64,000 nt of DNA from Aquimarina muelleri DSM 19832 (GCF_000430665.1 NZ_AUML01000023.1:28162-92161), one strand, 5' to 3'. Positions 1-9,202 are shown, counted from the stretch's first letter. A program made the numbers and translations. The notes: generated by a model not told the origin, from the letters alone.

Positions 1-347
1 TGATCAGTTATATTAGTAGTGGTTTCTACAAAAACAAATATGCTATCCTTAGCTAATATTTGTATGTTATTAAAAGATTTTCCAGAAATTCCATCTACGT
101 TAAGTCTATAATTAGAAGTTTCTCCACGTTCTAAAGTAATTGTAGGTATAGTTAAATCTTCACCAGTTCGGTTATAAACTTTAAATCGATATGTACTAGA
201 GCCTATATTAGTAAAAACAGTATCCAAAAATAGAGTGTCTTTAGAAAAATGTAGGTTTCCTATGCTGGGAGCAGATTCGAAATCATTACGACAAGAGCTC
301 CATAAGATTAATAGTGCAAGTAATAAAAAAGAAGATAAATAACGCAT
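1..347 (-). CDS. Lipoprotein of unknown function, 3' end outside the window
   Basis: This reading frame starts at an ATG at 347 and runs off the left edge, so only the first 115 residues are visible. The N-terminus is a lipoprotein signal: a hydrophobic stretch followed by a WSSC lipobox, with the cysteine near residue 19. The following part is rich in beta-type residues and contains FLDTVFTNIGSSTY, a pattern I associate with Bacteroidota surface or periplasmic proteins that may form parallel beta-helices; that link is from memory and unproven. It is divergent from lpdA, with about 260 bases between them that show no other gene. No function can be assigned. Confidence 0.75.
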   Translation of the reverse strand, partial: MRYLSSFLLLALLILWSSCRNDFESAPSIGNLHFSKDTLFLDTVFTNIGSSTYRFKVYNRTGEDLTIPTITLERGETSNYRLNVDGISGKSFNNIQILAKDSIFVFVETTTNITD

Positions 348-608
348 ATTTGTTGGTAAAGGTCTTAATAGTTTAGTAATAAAATAGATAAAGTATTTAA
401 ATTGCAAATTAGTAAAGATTTTTGTTTTTACAACTTTATGGTTTCAATCTTTCGTCTATTTTATTCTCTCTATTTATCTAAGTATAACTTTTGGTTTTTC
501 TGAATATTGTTTTTTATTATAAATTTGGCAAGATTCGCGCTTCTGTAAGAAGTAAAACATTTGTACATTTGCTTTACATAATTAATACGCACAACATAAT
601 AATCTATT

Positions 609-2015
609 ATGAGTACATATGATGTAGCCATTATTGGCTCTGGACCTGGTGGATATGTGGCCGCTATTCGATGCGCACAACTAGGAATGAAAACCGCAAT
701 AATCGAAAAATATACCACTCTAGGTGGGACTTGTCTTAATGTTGGGTGTATCCCAAGTAAAGCATTGTTAGACTCTTCTCATCATTATGAGCATGCTGTA
801 AAACACTTTGCAGATCATGGAATCGAAATACCAGGAGAGGTAAAGATTAACCTTGAAAAAATGATTGCTCGTAAACAAGCTGTAGTAGACCAGACTTGTG
901 ATGGCGTTAGTTTTTTGATGAAAAAAAATAAGATAGATGTTTTTGAAGGCATTGGAGCTTTTAAAGATGCTACGCATATTAATATAACAAAGACTGATGG
1001 AGCTGTAGAAACTATCGAAGCAAAAAACACTATTATTGCTACAGGTTCTAAACCATCAACTCTGCCGTTTATTAAAATAGATAAAAAACGAGTAATTACT
1101 TCTACAGAGATGCTAACTCTTAAAGAAGTGCCTAAACATCTTGTGATTATTGGAGGAGGAGTTATAGGTTTGGAACTTGGACAAGTATACCGCCGTTTAG
1201 GAGCACAAGTTTCTGTAGTAGAATATATGGATAGAATTATCCCAGGAATGGATAAAGCGCTATCTAAAGAGTTACAGAAAGTAATGAAAAAGCAAGGAGT
1301 AAAGTTTTATACTTCTCATAAAGTTACAGGAGTAAAAGCGACTGCAAAAGAGGTTACTATTACTGCGGATGATAAAAAAGGAAATCCGGTAGAGTTTAAA
1401 GGAGACTATTGTTTAGTATCTGTTGGTCGTAGACCATATACCGATGGATTAAATGCAGAAGCAGCAGGAGTAAAACTTAACGATAGAGGACAAGTTGAGG
1501 TTAATGATCACTTACAAACAAGTGCATCCAACATTTATGCTATTGGAGATGTAATAAAAGGTGCTATGTTAGCACATAAAGCCGAAGAAGAAGGAACTTT
1601 TGTTGCAGAAACTTTAGCGGGACAAAAACCACATATTGATTATAACTTAATCCCAGGAGTAGTATATACTTGGCCAGAAGTTGCTGCTGTAGGTAAAACA
1701 GAAGAAGAGTTAATAGAAGCAGGGGTAAAGTATAAATCAGGGCAATTTCCATTTAGAGCATTGGGTAGATCTAGGGCTAGTGGAGATTTAGATGGGTTTG
1801 TAAAAATCCTAGCAGACGAAACTACAGATGAGGTATTAGGGGTACATATGATTGGAGCACGTTGTGCCGATCTTATTGCCGAAGCAGTTACTGCAATGGA
1901 GTTTAGAGCATCTGCCGAGGATATTTCTCGAATGTCACATGCACATCCAACCTTTACAGAAGCTGTAAAAGAGGCTGCTTTAGCTGCTACAGATAATAGA
2001 GCATTACATGTCTAA
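609..2015 (+). CDS. lpdA: Dihydrolipoyl dehydrogenase (E3)
   Basis: This FAD-dependent enzyme reoxidises dihydrolipoamide on the E2 subunits of pyruvate, 2-oxoglutarate and branched-chain 2-oxoacid dehydrogenases, passing electrons to NAD+. All marks of the family are visible in 468 residues: the FAD-binding GSGPGGY at 10-16, the redox-active disulfide C42/C47 in GGTCLNVGCIPSK, a second dinucleotide site GGGVIGLELG for NAD, the FAD-contacting YAIGDV, and the C-terminal HAHPTFTEA that supplies the catalytic His and Glu. The length is normal. It stands alone, ends in a strong palindromic terminator, and has a TACATTTG box at 564-571 fitting a Bacteroidota -7 element, though its -33 box is poor. 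Confidence 0.97.
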   Translation: MSTYDVAIIGSGPGGYVAAIRCAQLGMKTAIIEKYTTLGGTCLNVGCIPSKALLDSSHHYEHAVKHFADHGIEIPGEVKINLEKMIARKQAVVDQTCDGVSFLMKKNKIDVFEGIGAFKDATHINITKTDGAVETIEAKNTIIATGSKPSTLPFIKIDKKRVITSTEMLTLKEVPKHLVIIGGGVIGLELGQVYRRLGAQVSVVEYMDRIIPGMDKALSKELQKVMKKQGVKFYTSHKVTGVKATAKEVTITADDKKGNPVEFKGDYCLVSVGRRPYTDGLNAEAAGVKLNDRGQVEVNDHLQTSASNIYAIGDVIKGAMLAHKAEEEGTFVAETLAGQKPHIDYNLIPGVVYTWPEVAAVGKTEEELIEAGVKYKSGQFPFRALGRSRASGDLDGFVKILADETTDEVLGVHMIGARCADLIAEAVTAMEFRASAEDISRMSHAHPTFTEAVKEAALAATDNRALHV

Positions 2016-2026
2016 AAGAAAATTTA

Positions 2027-2080
2027 GATAAAAGAAAAATTCCCGATTAAAATATTTTAATCGGGAATTTTTCTTTTATC
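2027..2080. terminator. Perfect 54 bp palindrome, bidirectional terminator
   Basis: Two exact 27-base arms meet without a spacer. The core is a GC-containing stem (TCCCGATT/AATCGGGA) flanked by A-rich and T-rich arms, so RNA read from either strand would end in a hairpin followed by uridines. It lies between the convergent lpdA and ABC exporter genes and can serve both. Confidence 0.9.
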
Positions 2081-2138
2081 TAGTTTTTATGCGACCCATC
2101 GCAATATGGGGATTACTAGTTTGTTTACAAGATTCATT

Positions 2139-3911
2139 CTAAATCCTTGCTTGATAGGTATACAAATCAAAGTACCTGCCTTCTGAAGAGATTAATTCTT
2201 CATGAGTGCCTCTTTCGGCTATTTTGCCCGATTCTATAACTAAAATTTGATCGGCTTTTTTGATCGTACTTAATCTATGTGCAATAACAAAAGTAGTTCT
2301 GCCTTTCATTAATTGATTTAAACTTTTTTGTATTAAAGCTTCACTTTCTGTATCCAGATTAGAGGTTGCTTCATCTAATATGATAATTTTTGGATCTGCC
2401 AAAATAGCTCTTGCAATAGCAATTCGTTGTCTTTGCCCTCCAGATAGTTTTACTCCTCGTTCTCCTATTAAAGTATTTAATCCATCTTCAAAACGATCTG
2501 TAAACTCGTTTACATAAGCTGCATTAACCGCTTTTTGTACTTGTTCTTCTGTTGCATTTGGTTTTGGGAACATTATATTTTGTAGTATAGTACCTTCAAA
2601 TAAAAATTCGTCTTGTAAAACAACTCCAAGGTTACGACGATAGCTATGCAGTTTTACTTTAGAGATATCGTTGCCATCTACAGTAATAAGTCCTGATTTT
2701 GGATTCAAAAAAGTAGCAGACAAGCCTGCAATTGTAGATTTTCCAGATCCAGAACTACCCACCAACGCAGTTACAGTACCTGATGGAGCATTAAAACTGA
2801 TGTTATGTATAACGTTTTTTTCTTCTTGATAGGCAAACGAAACATTGTCAAAAATAATATTTCCTTTTATATCCTTAAGCTCTATAGTTCGATCCTGTAT
2901 TTCTTCTTCAGGAGTCATATTCATTAACTCTTCTGTACGATCTAGACCTGCCAATGCTTCGGTTAATTGGCTTCCGATATTACTCATTTGCACGATAGGG
3001 GCGATCATAAATCCAAGTAATAACGTAAAAGAAAGAAAATCACCAATAGTTAGTTCGCCTATAATAATTTTGTAACCACCAATCCCCATAATGCCTGTAG
3101 AAGCAATACCTAATAAAAAAGTAGCAGAACTAGTCATTAATGCGGTTGTGGTTAAGCTCTTTTTTACATTTTGAAATAAACGATCTACTCCTTCTTCAAA
3201 TATTTTGTTTTCTTGTTCTTCTGCATTAAAGCCTTTTATTACTCTAACTCCAGCAAGTGTTTCGGTTAGTCTACCTGTTACCTCGGAATTAATAACTCCT
3301 CTTTTTCTAAAAATAGGTCGAATAAATTTAAAAGCTTTTAATGCTATCACACCAAATATAGAAACAGGTACCAATACAAATAAGGTCATTGACGGGCTAA
3401 TACGAATTAATAAAATTAATGAGATAATAGCGGTAATAGTGCCACCTACTAATTGTACTAATCCTGTACCGATTAAATTTCGTACCCCTTCTACATCATT
3501 CATGATACGAGATACCAAAGCTCCTGATTTTGTGTTGTCAAAAAAACTAATAGGTAAAGAGAGTACTTTTTTTTGTACCTGTGCCCGTAATTCTGAAATT
3601 AAAAATTGTGCTTGTACACTAAGTATTCGCGTTAAAAGATAGGAGGTTATAGATTGTATTAAAATAGCAGCAGCTACACTAATTAATAATAACTGTAACA
3701 TTTTAAAATCTTTTTTAGCAATAACATCATCCATTAAGTATTTAGTAGCCATAGGTAGTACTAGACTAGCTAATCTGCTAAGTACAATTAATAATAACCC
3801 AATCAAAACAAGGTTTTTTCTTGGCCAAATAATGGTTTTGAACGCCTGACCAATGCTAACTTTGGATTTTTTTTTATCTTTTTGGGTAGAGTTATTTTGA
3901 AATTCTCTCAT
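2139..3911 (-). CDS. ABC exporter, fused membrane and ATPase domains (MsbA/BmrA-like)
   Basis: A half-transporter of 590 residues that should work as a homodimer in the inner membrane. Residues about 35-310 carry six hydrophobic helices of the type I exporter fold. The ATPase domain has Walker A GSSGSGKST at 385-393, the LSGGQ signature at 489-493, Walker B ILDEAT at 511-516 and the switch His in AHRLSTI at 545. The substrate (lipid, drug or peptide) cannot be read from sequence. Its ATG lies two bases after the stop of the metallo-beta-lactamase gene, so the two are probably co-translated. The basic, Gln/Asn-rich N-terminal 20 residues are cytoplasmic. Confidence 0.93.
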   Translation of the reverse strand: MREFQNNSTQKDKKKSKVSIGQAFKTIIWPRKNLVLIGLLLIVLSRLASLVLPMATKYLMDDVIAKKDFKMLQLLLISVAAAILIQSITSYLLTRILSVQAQFLISELRAQVQKKVLSLPISFFDNTKSGALVSRIMNDVEGVRNLIGTGLVQLVGGTITAIISLILLIRISPSMTLFVLVPVSIFGVIALKAFKFIRPIFRKRGVINSEVTGRLTETLAGVRVIKGFNAEEQENKIFEEGVDRLFQNVKKSLTTTALMTSSATFLLGIASTGIMGIGGYKIIIGELTIGDFLSFTLLLGFMIAPIVQMSNIGSQLTEALAGLDRTEELMNMTPEEEIQDRTIELKDIKGNIIFDNVSFAYQEEKNVIHNISFNAPSGTVTALVGSSGSGKSTIAGLSATFLNPKSGLITVDGNDISKVKLHSYRRNLGVVLQDEFLFEGTILQNIMFPKPNATEEQVQKAVNAAYVNEFTDRFEDGLNTLIGERGVKLSGGQRQRIAIARAILADPKIIILDEATSNLDTESEALIQKSLNQLMKGRTTFVIAHRLSTIKKADQILVIESGKIAERGTHEELISSEGRYFDLYTYQARI

Positions 3912-3913
3912 GT

Positions 3914-4675
3914 TTACTTTTCTGCTTTAAATAAAGAAATAGTGTAATCTAATAGTTTGGTATTTCCATGTTCTCCATGCCCGGGAATAACTGTTTTTAT
4001 TTTAGGATATGCGTTTTTTATTTTGGATACTGTGGCAGACCACTCTTTTATATTGGCGTCTGCCAGATTTCCTTTTTTTGCATCGATACTTTTAATCATA
4101 CATCCACCAAAAATAAGTTCTTCATCAGGGAAATAAGAAACGATATTATCTACGGTATGGGCTTCACCCATAAAAGTATTTATAATGGTTTTATTTCCTA
4201 AAGTGAGTGTAAGTTGTTCTTTAAATAATAAATTGGGTTCAGGGTATTTATGTAGTGCCATTAATTCAGCAGTTTTTTTGCTGGCAATTGTTGGTATTCC
4301 TTCTTTTTTAAAAACATCCATTCCCTCGTTACAATCTGCATGAAAGTGATTAAAAATTACTCCTTTTATAGTTGTTTTCTTATTTTTTTGAAGCCATTGT
4401 ATTAAATCTGTAGTGGCATTATCATTTGCAGGAGTATCAAATATATATGCTTCTTTATTATTTACGTATATAAAACCGTTGCAGTCATATTGAGCTCCGT
4501 TTTCTAATACAAGTTTAGAAATATGTATATAACTATGATCACTAAGTTTTTTAATGGTAAGCTCTTTAGAAACCATAATATCAGGATTGTCTTTCTCTTT
4601 TTTGCAAGAAAAAAAACTGGTTACTAATAAAAGGAAGACAAAGAAATAATGATTGTTTTGATAAAGATTTTTCAA
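3914..4675 (-). CDS. bla: Subclass B1 metallo-beta-lactamase, predicted lipoprotein
   Basis: A zinc hydrolase of the MBL fold with the complete B1 ligand set: H110, H112 and D114 in HFHADC, H173 in GEAHTVDN, C192 in FGGCMI and H233 in PGHGEHG. Enzymes with this set hydrolyse penicillins, cephalosporins and carbapenems, so such activity is likely but untested. The N-terminus ends in FFSC, a lipobox with the cysteine near residue 24, implying membrane anchoring as in NDM-1; many other B1 enzymes are soluble. The length (253) is normal. The start is TTG; I see no in-frame ATG nearby. It is followed after two bases by the ABC exporter gene. Chromosomal B1 enzymes are common in flavobacteria. Confidence 0.9.
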   Translation of the reverse strand: MKNLYQNNHYFFVFLLLVTSFFSCKKEKDNPDIMVSKELTIKKLSDHSYIHISKLVLENGAQYDCNGFIYVNNKEAYIFDTPANDNATTDLIQWLQKNKKTTIKGVIFNHFHADCNEGMDVFKKEGIPTIASKKTAELMALHKYPEPNLLFKEQLTLTLGNKTIINTFMGEAHTVDNIVSYFPDEELIFGGCMIKSIDAKKGNLADANIKEWSATVSKIKNAYPKIKTVIPGHGEHGNTKLLDYTISLFKAEK

Positions 4676-4738
4676 GATGATCTTTTTTGTTTAAAAATAA
4701 TAACAAACCTTAATATTTAAGATTTAGAAATTATACCA

Positions 4739-4835
4739 TTTTAATCCACATTGTGGAGTTTAATTATCTTAGGCTTGCCTCGAAAACAAAATATATTTTT
4801 CGGAAGCATACCTCGGAGTTTGCCCCCAGGTTATT
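4739..4835. repeat. Diverged intergenic repeat, copy A
   Basis: About 97 bases that align by eye at roughly 70 percent with 51354-51451 (copy B), and in part with 6427-6460 (copy C) and 60626-60673 (copy D). It begins with a small hairpin, TCCACATTGTGGA, flanked by TTTAA on both sides, followed by short GC-richer words (AGGCTTGCCT, ACCTCGGAG) and an A-rich middle. No reading frame is apparent. Confidence 0.6.
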
Positions 4836-4899
4836 GATTTTTGGAAATAGTATTATAAATTGAATTTCTATTCGAACTATTTCAAAGTTAAAAAAGATA

Positions 4900-6144
4900 T
4901 CACAAACTGTGCTTTGTACATCTTTTTTGGATACGTAATTTTTCGATTCCTGTTATTATTCCGTTAGCAATAAATGTTTTGTTCTTATTCAAATTTACTA
5001 TAGTATATGTTTTTTGCTCAGATTTAATTTCGGTAATTTTTACAACTTCAATTATCTCATGTAGAGTTTTGATTTTACTCCCTAGTTTTAGTAGAGTTAC
5101 ATTAGAGATTTCGTAGTCTCTTTCTGTTTTTTTTGGGTCATTGGAAGTCCATTGAGATTTTATAGATAAAAAAGGGTGGTCTTTGGTACAAGTGATACTT
5201 GTGTTATTAGAAAAATCAATTTTTATCAGGTCTTTATGGATTGGGTTTGCTAATTCTGTAATTACGGAAATTTCATTTTTTTTAGTTTCTGTATTAAAGG
5301 ATAAAATTTCATCTCCAATATTTAATAATTCTATTTCTTTTAGACTATTGTCTCCCATTGTAACAAGGGTGCCTTTTGCTAAACAATGAACATCTAAACC
5401 ATCAAAGTATATTTCTGTGATTGCTGTATCATCATACTTATTTCCTTTATAAACTGATATTATTTCTAATTTTACGTTCCAATTTTCTTTTTCTTTAAGA
5501 ATGTCAAGGTCATCTCTTTCAGAGTATCCTAGGTTTTTTTTGAGTGTTATTAACTGTTTGGCATAGACGTCCTTTAACTCAATAATAGCATAAGGTTTGT
5601 TGTTGATATACATTTTTAATTTATGAACCCGCGAGTTGTCTTTCCAATGTTTTTTACTTTTAATATACCCGTTTGCAATTATTATTGTAGAAACTCTTGG
5701 ATGAACTGGGGGAAAACTAAACTCTATAGATTCACCAATTCCATCTCCACTTTTTCCCTCTACCCAAGCAGTTTGATAACTAAAATCGGTTAAATTTTCA
5801 GATTTATAGTTTAATACTCCATTTGGTGAAAGTTGAGATGAAGTCTTTACGGTGTAGCCTCCAGCACCACAATACCAACTACAACCACCACCTTCAATAT
5901 CCCACATACTTCCATATGTTTCATCATATTTTTCAAAGAGTTTACCCTCTTCTTTTGTTAAATTATCCCAGTTCTTTTTTCCACTTTCTAAATCAGCCAA
6001 TAATTGGTCTCGTTTTTTCCAATTATTTTGTACTTCAATTCCAAAATCAAAGGTTTCTCCTATAGTAGTATGTAAAGTATCTAATTCTTGAGCTAATGCA
6101 CTAGTTGTAAAAATTAATAATATAAATTTAAATAAAATTTTCAT
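4900..6144 (-). CDS. Secreted protein with discoidin-like domain and C-terminal Hint (intein-like) domain
   Basis: The 414-residue product starts with a signal peptide ending at ALAQ (about 19). Residues about 85-250 resemble the discoidin-like module annotated as NADase-type glycan-binding domain (a surface word ANGYIKSKKHW, then beta-strand-rich sequence). A Hint domain begins at C254 in HCLAKGTLV, the position of the self-cleaving cysteine in inteins and hedgehog proteins, continues with LNIGDEILSF, and has the block-B motif CTKDHPF with H323. The C-terminal end reads FIANGIITG (391-399); the usual His-Asn of a splicing intein is absent, so N-terminal cleavage without splicing is the likely reaction. 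It is a lone gene upstream of the beta-lactamase gene. The biological role is unknown. Confidence 0.8.
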   Translation of the reverse strand: MKILFKFILLIFTTSALAQELDTLHTTIGETFDFGIEVQNNWKKRDQLLADLESGKKNWDNLTKEEGKLFEKYDETYGSMWDIEGGGCSWYCGAGGYTVKTSSQLSPNGVLNYKSENLTDFSYQTAWVEGKSGDGIGESIEFSFPPVHPRVSTIIIANGYIKSKKHWKDNSRVHKLKMYINNKPYAIIELKDVYAKQLITLKKNLGYSERDDLDILKEKENWNVKLEIISVYKGNKYDDTAITEIYFDGLDVHCLAKGTLVTMGDNSLKEIELLNIGDEILSFNTETKKNEISVITELANPIHKDLIKIDFSNNTSITCTKDHPFLSIKSQWTSNDPKKTERDYEISNVTLLKLGSKIKTLHEIIEVVKITEIKSEQKTYTIVNLNKNKTFIANGIITGIEKLRIQKRCTKHSL

Positions 6145-6426
6145 TGTTCTGAATTTAATTTTATATAAGATAAAGTTATGAGTATTTGTCTTGGGGAATA
6201 TTATATCTTTTTATAAATAATTTTAAGTTAGCCTGAGTCATTTTCTTAACATAAAATATTTACACCCCTGCAAATATACAAGAACCTTTATTTATCATTT
6301 AGTGACTATGATCATATATTTAGTGTTAATCTATGTTAATTTTTTCAAGAAGTTTAGCATATAATTACTGTCATTTTGAAGTAGCTGTTAAGTAACTTGT
6401 TTTAAAGGATTATATTTTTTAAACCC

Positions 6427-6460
6427 TTTAATCTACATTGTGGAGTTTAATTCTCCACGA
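6427..6460. repeat. Diverged intergenic repeat, partial copy C
   Basis: Only the first third of the repeat seen at 4739 and 51354 is present: TTTAATCTACATTGTGGAG followed by TTTAATTCTCC. The small hairpin has one mismatch. The remainder of the element is not recognisable after 6460. Confidence 0.5.
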
Positions 6461-6485
6461 TTATTAATTGGTTATACGAATTTGA

Positions 6486-6516
6486 AGAATCGTATGAGTT
6501 TACATACGATTCTTTT
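6486..6516 (+). terminator. Hairpin with short T run
   Basis: Perfect 11-base arms AGAATCGTATG and CATACGATTCT with a six-base loop, followed on the plus strand by four Ts. The only nearby genes read on the minus strand, where the T run is poor, so it may instead be the end of the ars transcript about 130 bases downstream of acr3, or of an unseen plus-strand RNA. Confidence 0.45.
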
Positions 6517-6646
6517 AGATTATATAATACTAGGATAGGTTTAGGGAGTAAGACCCTTTGCTGCTACTTGACTGTGAGTGGATAGTGTTTTTTACATTCT
6601 AATTATTTGCATGGTTGGTTGGTGTAAATTATGAATGGGCATAACT

Positions 6647-7690
6647 TTAATTGACTTTTTTGTAATACTTTTTCCGAAGCCAAAAAGAAACTCGAACCAA
6701 TAAAATTAAGGCGGGAACCTCTACCAAAGGTCCAATGACACCTGTAAATGCTTGACCTGAATTCAGTCCGAAAACAGCAATAGCAACTGCAATTGCTAAT
6801 TCAAAATTATTTCCTGCTGCTGTAAATGCAACTGCTGCGGTCTTATCGTATTCTGCTCCCATTGCTTTGGTAAAGAAAAAACCAATGATAAACATTAAAC
6901 TAAAATAGATAAGTAATGGAACAGCGATGATTAAAACGTCCATTGGAATTTCTACAATCAACTCGCCTTTTAACGAAAACATAATTACAATGGTAAATAA
7001 GAGTGCAATTAATGTTATTGGTGAAATAGTTGGAATGAATTTTTTTGTGTACCATTCTTCGCCTTTTAATTTAACTAAAATCAGTCGGCTTAAAATTCCC
7101 ATTATAAAGGGAATACCTAAATAAATAACTACACTTTCAGCAATCGTTCTGATTGATATATCAACGATTGCACCTTCAAAGCCGAAATAGGGTGGAAGAA
7201 CAGTTATAAAAATCCAAGCATAAAAGCTGTATGCAAAAACTTGAAAAATACTATTTAATGCAACCAAACCAGCACCATATTCGTTACTTCCTTCAGCAAG
7301 GTCGTTCCAAACTAGTACCATAGCAATACAACGAGCCAAACCAATCAAGATTAACCCGACCATATATTCGGGATAATCACGTAAGAAAGTGATTGCCAAA
7401 ACAAACATTAAAACAGGACCAATTATCCAATTAAGGATTAGTGAAATAGAAAGTATTTTTGTATTCCGGAACACTTTTGGTAAGAGAGAATAATTGACTT
7501 TTGCTAAAGGTGGATACATCATTAAAATCAAACCAATTGCAATCGGAATATTAGTTGTTCCACTACTAAATGAATTTATGATGTTAGGAAATGTAGGGAT
7601 AAAATATCCAAGTCCAACCCCGATAGCCATTGCAATAAAAATCCATAAAGTCAAATTTCTGTCGAGAAAACTTAATTTTTTTGTAGCCAT
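6647..7690 (-). CDS. acr3: Arsenite efflux permease Acr3
   Basis: An inner-membrane carrier of the Acr3 (BART superfamily) type that exports arsenite, the product of ArsC. The 347 residues form about ten hydrophobic helices. Diagnostic features are the conserved cysteine C121 in [13 protein letters not shown], the proposed metalloid-binding residue, and the later [13 protein letters not shown] motif with its Glu. The length matches the family. It is the last gene of the ars operon, two bases after the arsC stop, so translation is probably coupled. No ArsA ATPase is present, so it should act as a secondary transporter. Confidence 0.95.
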   Translation of the reverse strand: MATKKLSFLDRNLTLWIFIAMAIGVGLGYFIPTFPNIINSFSSGTTNIPIAIGLILMMYPPLAKVNYSLLPKVFRNTKILSISLILNWIIGPVLMFVLAITFLRDYPEYMVGLILIGLARCIAMVLVWNDLAEGSNEYGAGLVALNSIFQVFAYSFYAWIFITVLPPYFGFEGAIVDISIRTIAESVVIYLGIPFIMGILSRLILVKLKGEEWYTKKFIPTISPITLIALLFTIVIMFSLKGELIVEIPMDVLIIAVPLLIYFSLMFIIGFFFTKAMGAEYDKTAAVAFTAAGNNFELAIAVAIAVFGLNSGQAFTGVIGPLVEVPALILLVRVSFWLRKKYYKKVN

Positions 7691-7692
7691 TT

Positions 7693-8325
7693 TTATGAAT
7701 TGATTTGAGAGAAAACGTAAAATAGTTCAGTTGCAATTTGTAAACTTCTTTCATTGTATTTTTTAACCTGTTGTGTTGTGTTATCAAATACTTTAGGGTC
7801 TTCAAAAGTTATAGGTATACGTTCTTCTGCACCTGCAATAAAAGGACAACCCCCATCAGCTTGTGAGCAAGTCATAATCGCTGCAAATTCAGATTTTGGA
7901 TTAAATTTATCCTCTATTTTTTTAGAAAAACCAATGATTGGATGCTCGTTCTCTGAATATTTAATACTGTAAATAGGATTATTACCTTCTGAAAGTGCTT
8001 TTATTTCAAAGCCTGAATTTTGTAAGGTTTCAACAACCATTGGAAAAAGTGCAGTATTTTCTGTGCCACCTGAATAACAGAATATATTTTTGACATTGAA
8101 ATAATAGGCTAAAGTTTGTGCCCAAACTTGTGATAAATGACTTCTTCTTGAATTATGAGTACATATAAAGTTAATACGAATTTCTTGGTGATTGGAAACT
8201 TTTGATTGAATATATTTAATTAGTGGTTGTAAAACTGCTTTACGTTCATCTGAAATAGTTTTAGGTTTTAGATTCTGGATTGAATTTTCTATTTTTTGAA
8301 AAAGCATTGATTGTGTTGTTATCAT
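7693..8325 (-). CDS. arsC: Arsenate reductase, thioredoxin-coupled (low-molecular-weight phosphatase fold)
   Basis: Reduces arsenate to arsenite for export by Acr3. The phosphatase loop CTHNSRR starts at C55 and fits CX5R; C153 and C160 in TCSQADGGC are spaced by seven like the shuttle cysteines of Staphylococcus ArsC (C82/C89), which points to thioredoxin as reductant. The N-terminus of about 48 residues ahead of the loop is longer than in the Staphylococcus enzyme. The frame is open to a TTG at 8355, which would overlap the preceding gene; I chose the ATG at 8325, 20 bases after that gene's stop. It sits between the DUF6428 gene and acr3 in one operon. Confidence 0.92.
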   Translation of the reverse strand: MITTQSMLFQKIENSIQNLKPKTISDERKAVLQPLIKYIQSKVSNHQEIRINFICTHNSRRSHLSQVWAQTLAYYFNVKNIFCYSGGTENTALFPMVVETLQNSGFEIKALSEGNNPIYSIKYSENEHPIIGFSKKIEDKFNPKSEFAAIMTCSQADGGCPFIAGAEERIPITFEDPKVFDNTTQQVKKYNERSLQIATELFYVFSQINS

Positions 8326-8345
8326 TTTCTTTAACTTTAGAGTGT

Positions 8346-8813
8346 TTAGCAACAATTACCATCTGGAGAGCAACAAGGTTCATTATTCAATTCAGATAAT
8401 TTTATTTTACTTTTTTCTGCAGGAATACCGCATTGATCTTTTGCTAAACAATCGGTTTGTTTTGTAGTTAAAAGAAAGTTTGTCCCGTCAAAATCAAGTC
8501 CAAATTTACCAATAGTTTCTGCTTGGTATTCTACTTCAATTTCTAAATCACCTATTTCCAAAACTTTTTCTGAAAGTTCAATTATGTTTAATAATTTTTC
8601 TGGATGTAATCTGTGATCATAGTCATTTGCGTTCCAAAGCTGAAAGTTTACAACTTCTTCATTTCGTATAGTTCCACCACAATCAATAAATTTTTTTGTG
8701 ATTTTTCCAATTTCTGTAACATGAAAGTGATTTGGGACTAATTCTCCGTTTGGTAGCTGAAAGGAGATTTTTTCCAATTCGTTTAGCTTGTTTTTAACTT
8801 CTGTTAGCTTCAT
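8346..8813 (-). CDS. DUF6428 family protein of the ars operon
   Basis: A soluble protein of 155 residues that I recognise as the DUF6428 family, found in flavobacterial arsenic operons. Its function is not established. The sequence ends with EPCCSPDGNCC, four cysteines in ten residues, and has two further cysteines in DCLAKDQCG, so metalloid or metal binding is a reasonable inference. It follows arsR after about 50 bases; that gap contains a second copy of the operator-like sequence also found ahead of arsR. ArsC follows 20 bases later. Placement suggests an accessory role in arsenite handling, such as a chaperone, but nothing proves this. Confidence 0.8.
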   Translation of the reverse strand: MKLTEVKNKLNELEKISFQLPNGELVPNHFHVTEIGKITKKFIDCGGTIRNEEVVNFQLWNANDYDHRLHPEKLLNIIELSEKVLEIGDLEIEVEYQAETIGKFGLDFDGTNFLLTTKQTDCLAKDQCGIPAEKSKIKLSELNNEPCCSPDGNCC

Positions 8814-8817
8814 TTTA

Positions 8818-8844
8818 TTTATTTGTTTATTGCGATTATACGAT
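8818..8844 (-). promoter_or_regulatory. Operator-like element, copy 2 (upstream of DUF6428 gene)
   Basis: This 27-base stretch matches the stretch 9203-9229 at 23 of 27 positions, sharing TTTATTTGTTTAT, GC and TACGAT in the plus reading. It ends four bases before the ATG at 8813, a position similar to that of the copy ahead of arsR. It may be a second ArsR binding site or a shared promoter region. Confidence 0.55.
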
Positions 8845-8862
8845 TAATTGATTTAAAATTTT

Positions 8863-9195
8863 TTAGCAACAATCTTCTATTTTAGAAATATCTTGATTTA
8901 GAAACTGTAACATTGTCTCTTTCATTTTTATCCAATTTTCTGTGTGAATACAATAGCAAACACTTGTTCCTTCTACGTTTCCTTTGATTAGTCCTAAATG
9001 TTTTAGTTCTTTTAAATGCTGTGATATTGTTGGTTGGGCAAGTCCAATTTGATTTACTAAATCTCCACAAATACAAGAGTTTATTTTAAATAAGTATTGT
9101 AAAATAGAAACTCTGGCAGGATGACCAAAAACTTTTGCAAAAAGAGCAATTTCATTTTGTTGGTCGGTAAACATTTCGGTTTTGGCTAATCCCAT
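8863..9195 (-). CDS. arsR: ArsR/SmtB-family arsenic-responsive repressor
   Basis: A winged-helix repressor of 110 residues, expected to bind the ars promoter and release it when arsenite binds. The recognition helix region reads GLAQPTISQHLKELKHLGLI. C41 and C43 in SCICGDLV sit at the start of the helix that carries the ELCVCDL metal site in classical ArsR; C80, C82 and the C-terminal pair C109-C110 could be further ligands. It is the first gene of the four-gene operon, so the system is probably autoregulated. The ATG at 9195 fits the family start. Confidence 0.93.
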   Translation of the reverse strand: MGLAKTEMFTDQQNEIALFAKVFGHPARVSILQYLFKINSCICGDLVNQIGLAQPTISQHLKELKHLGLIKGNVEGTSVCYCIHTENWIKMKETMLQFLNQDISKIEDCC

Positions 9196-9202
9196 TTGTT
9201 GT

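Larger units (their letters stand above)
6145..6646. other. Noncoding stretch between Hint gene and ars operon
   Basis: About 500 bases with no credible gene on either strand. It holds partial repeat copy C (6427-6460) and a hairpin (6486-6516), listed separately. Confidence 0.6.

Noticed and set aside
2139..9195. A genomic island covering the beta-lactamase and ars genes
   Set aside because: No tRNA, integrase, direct repeats or clear change of base composition at the edges were visible, so transfer is possible but unsupported.
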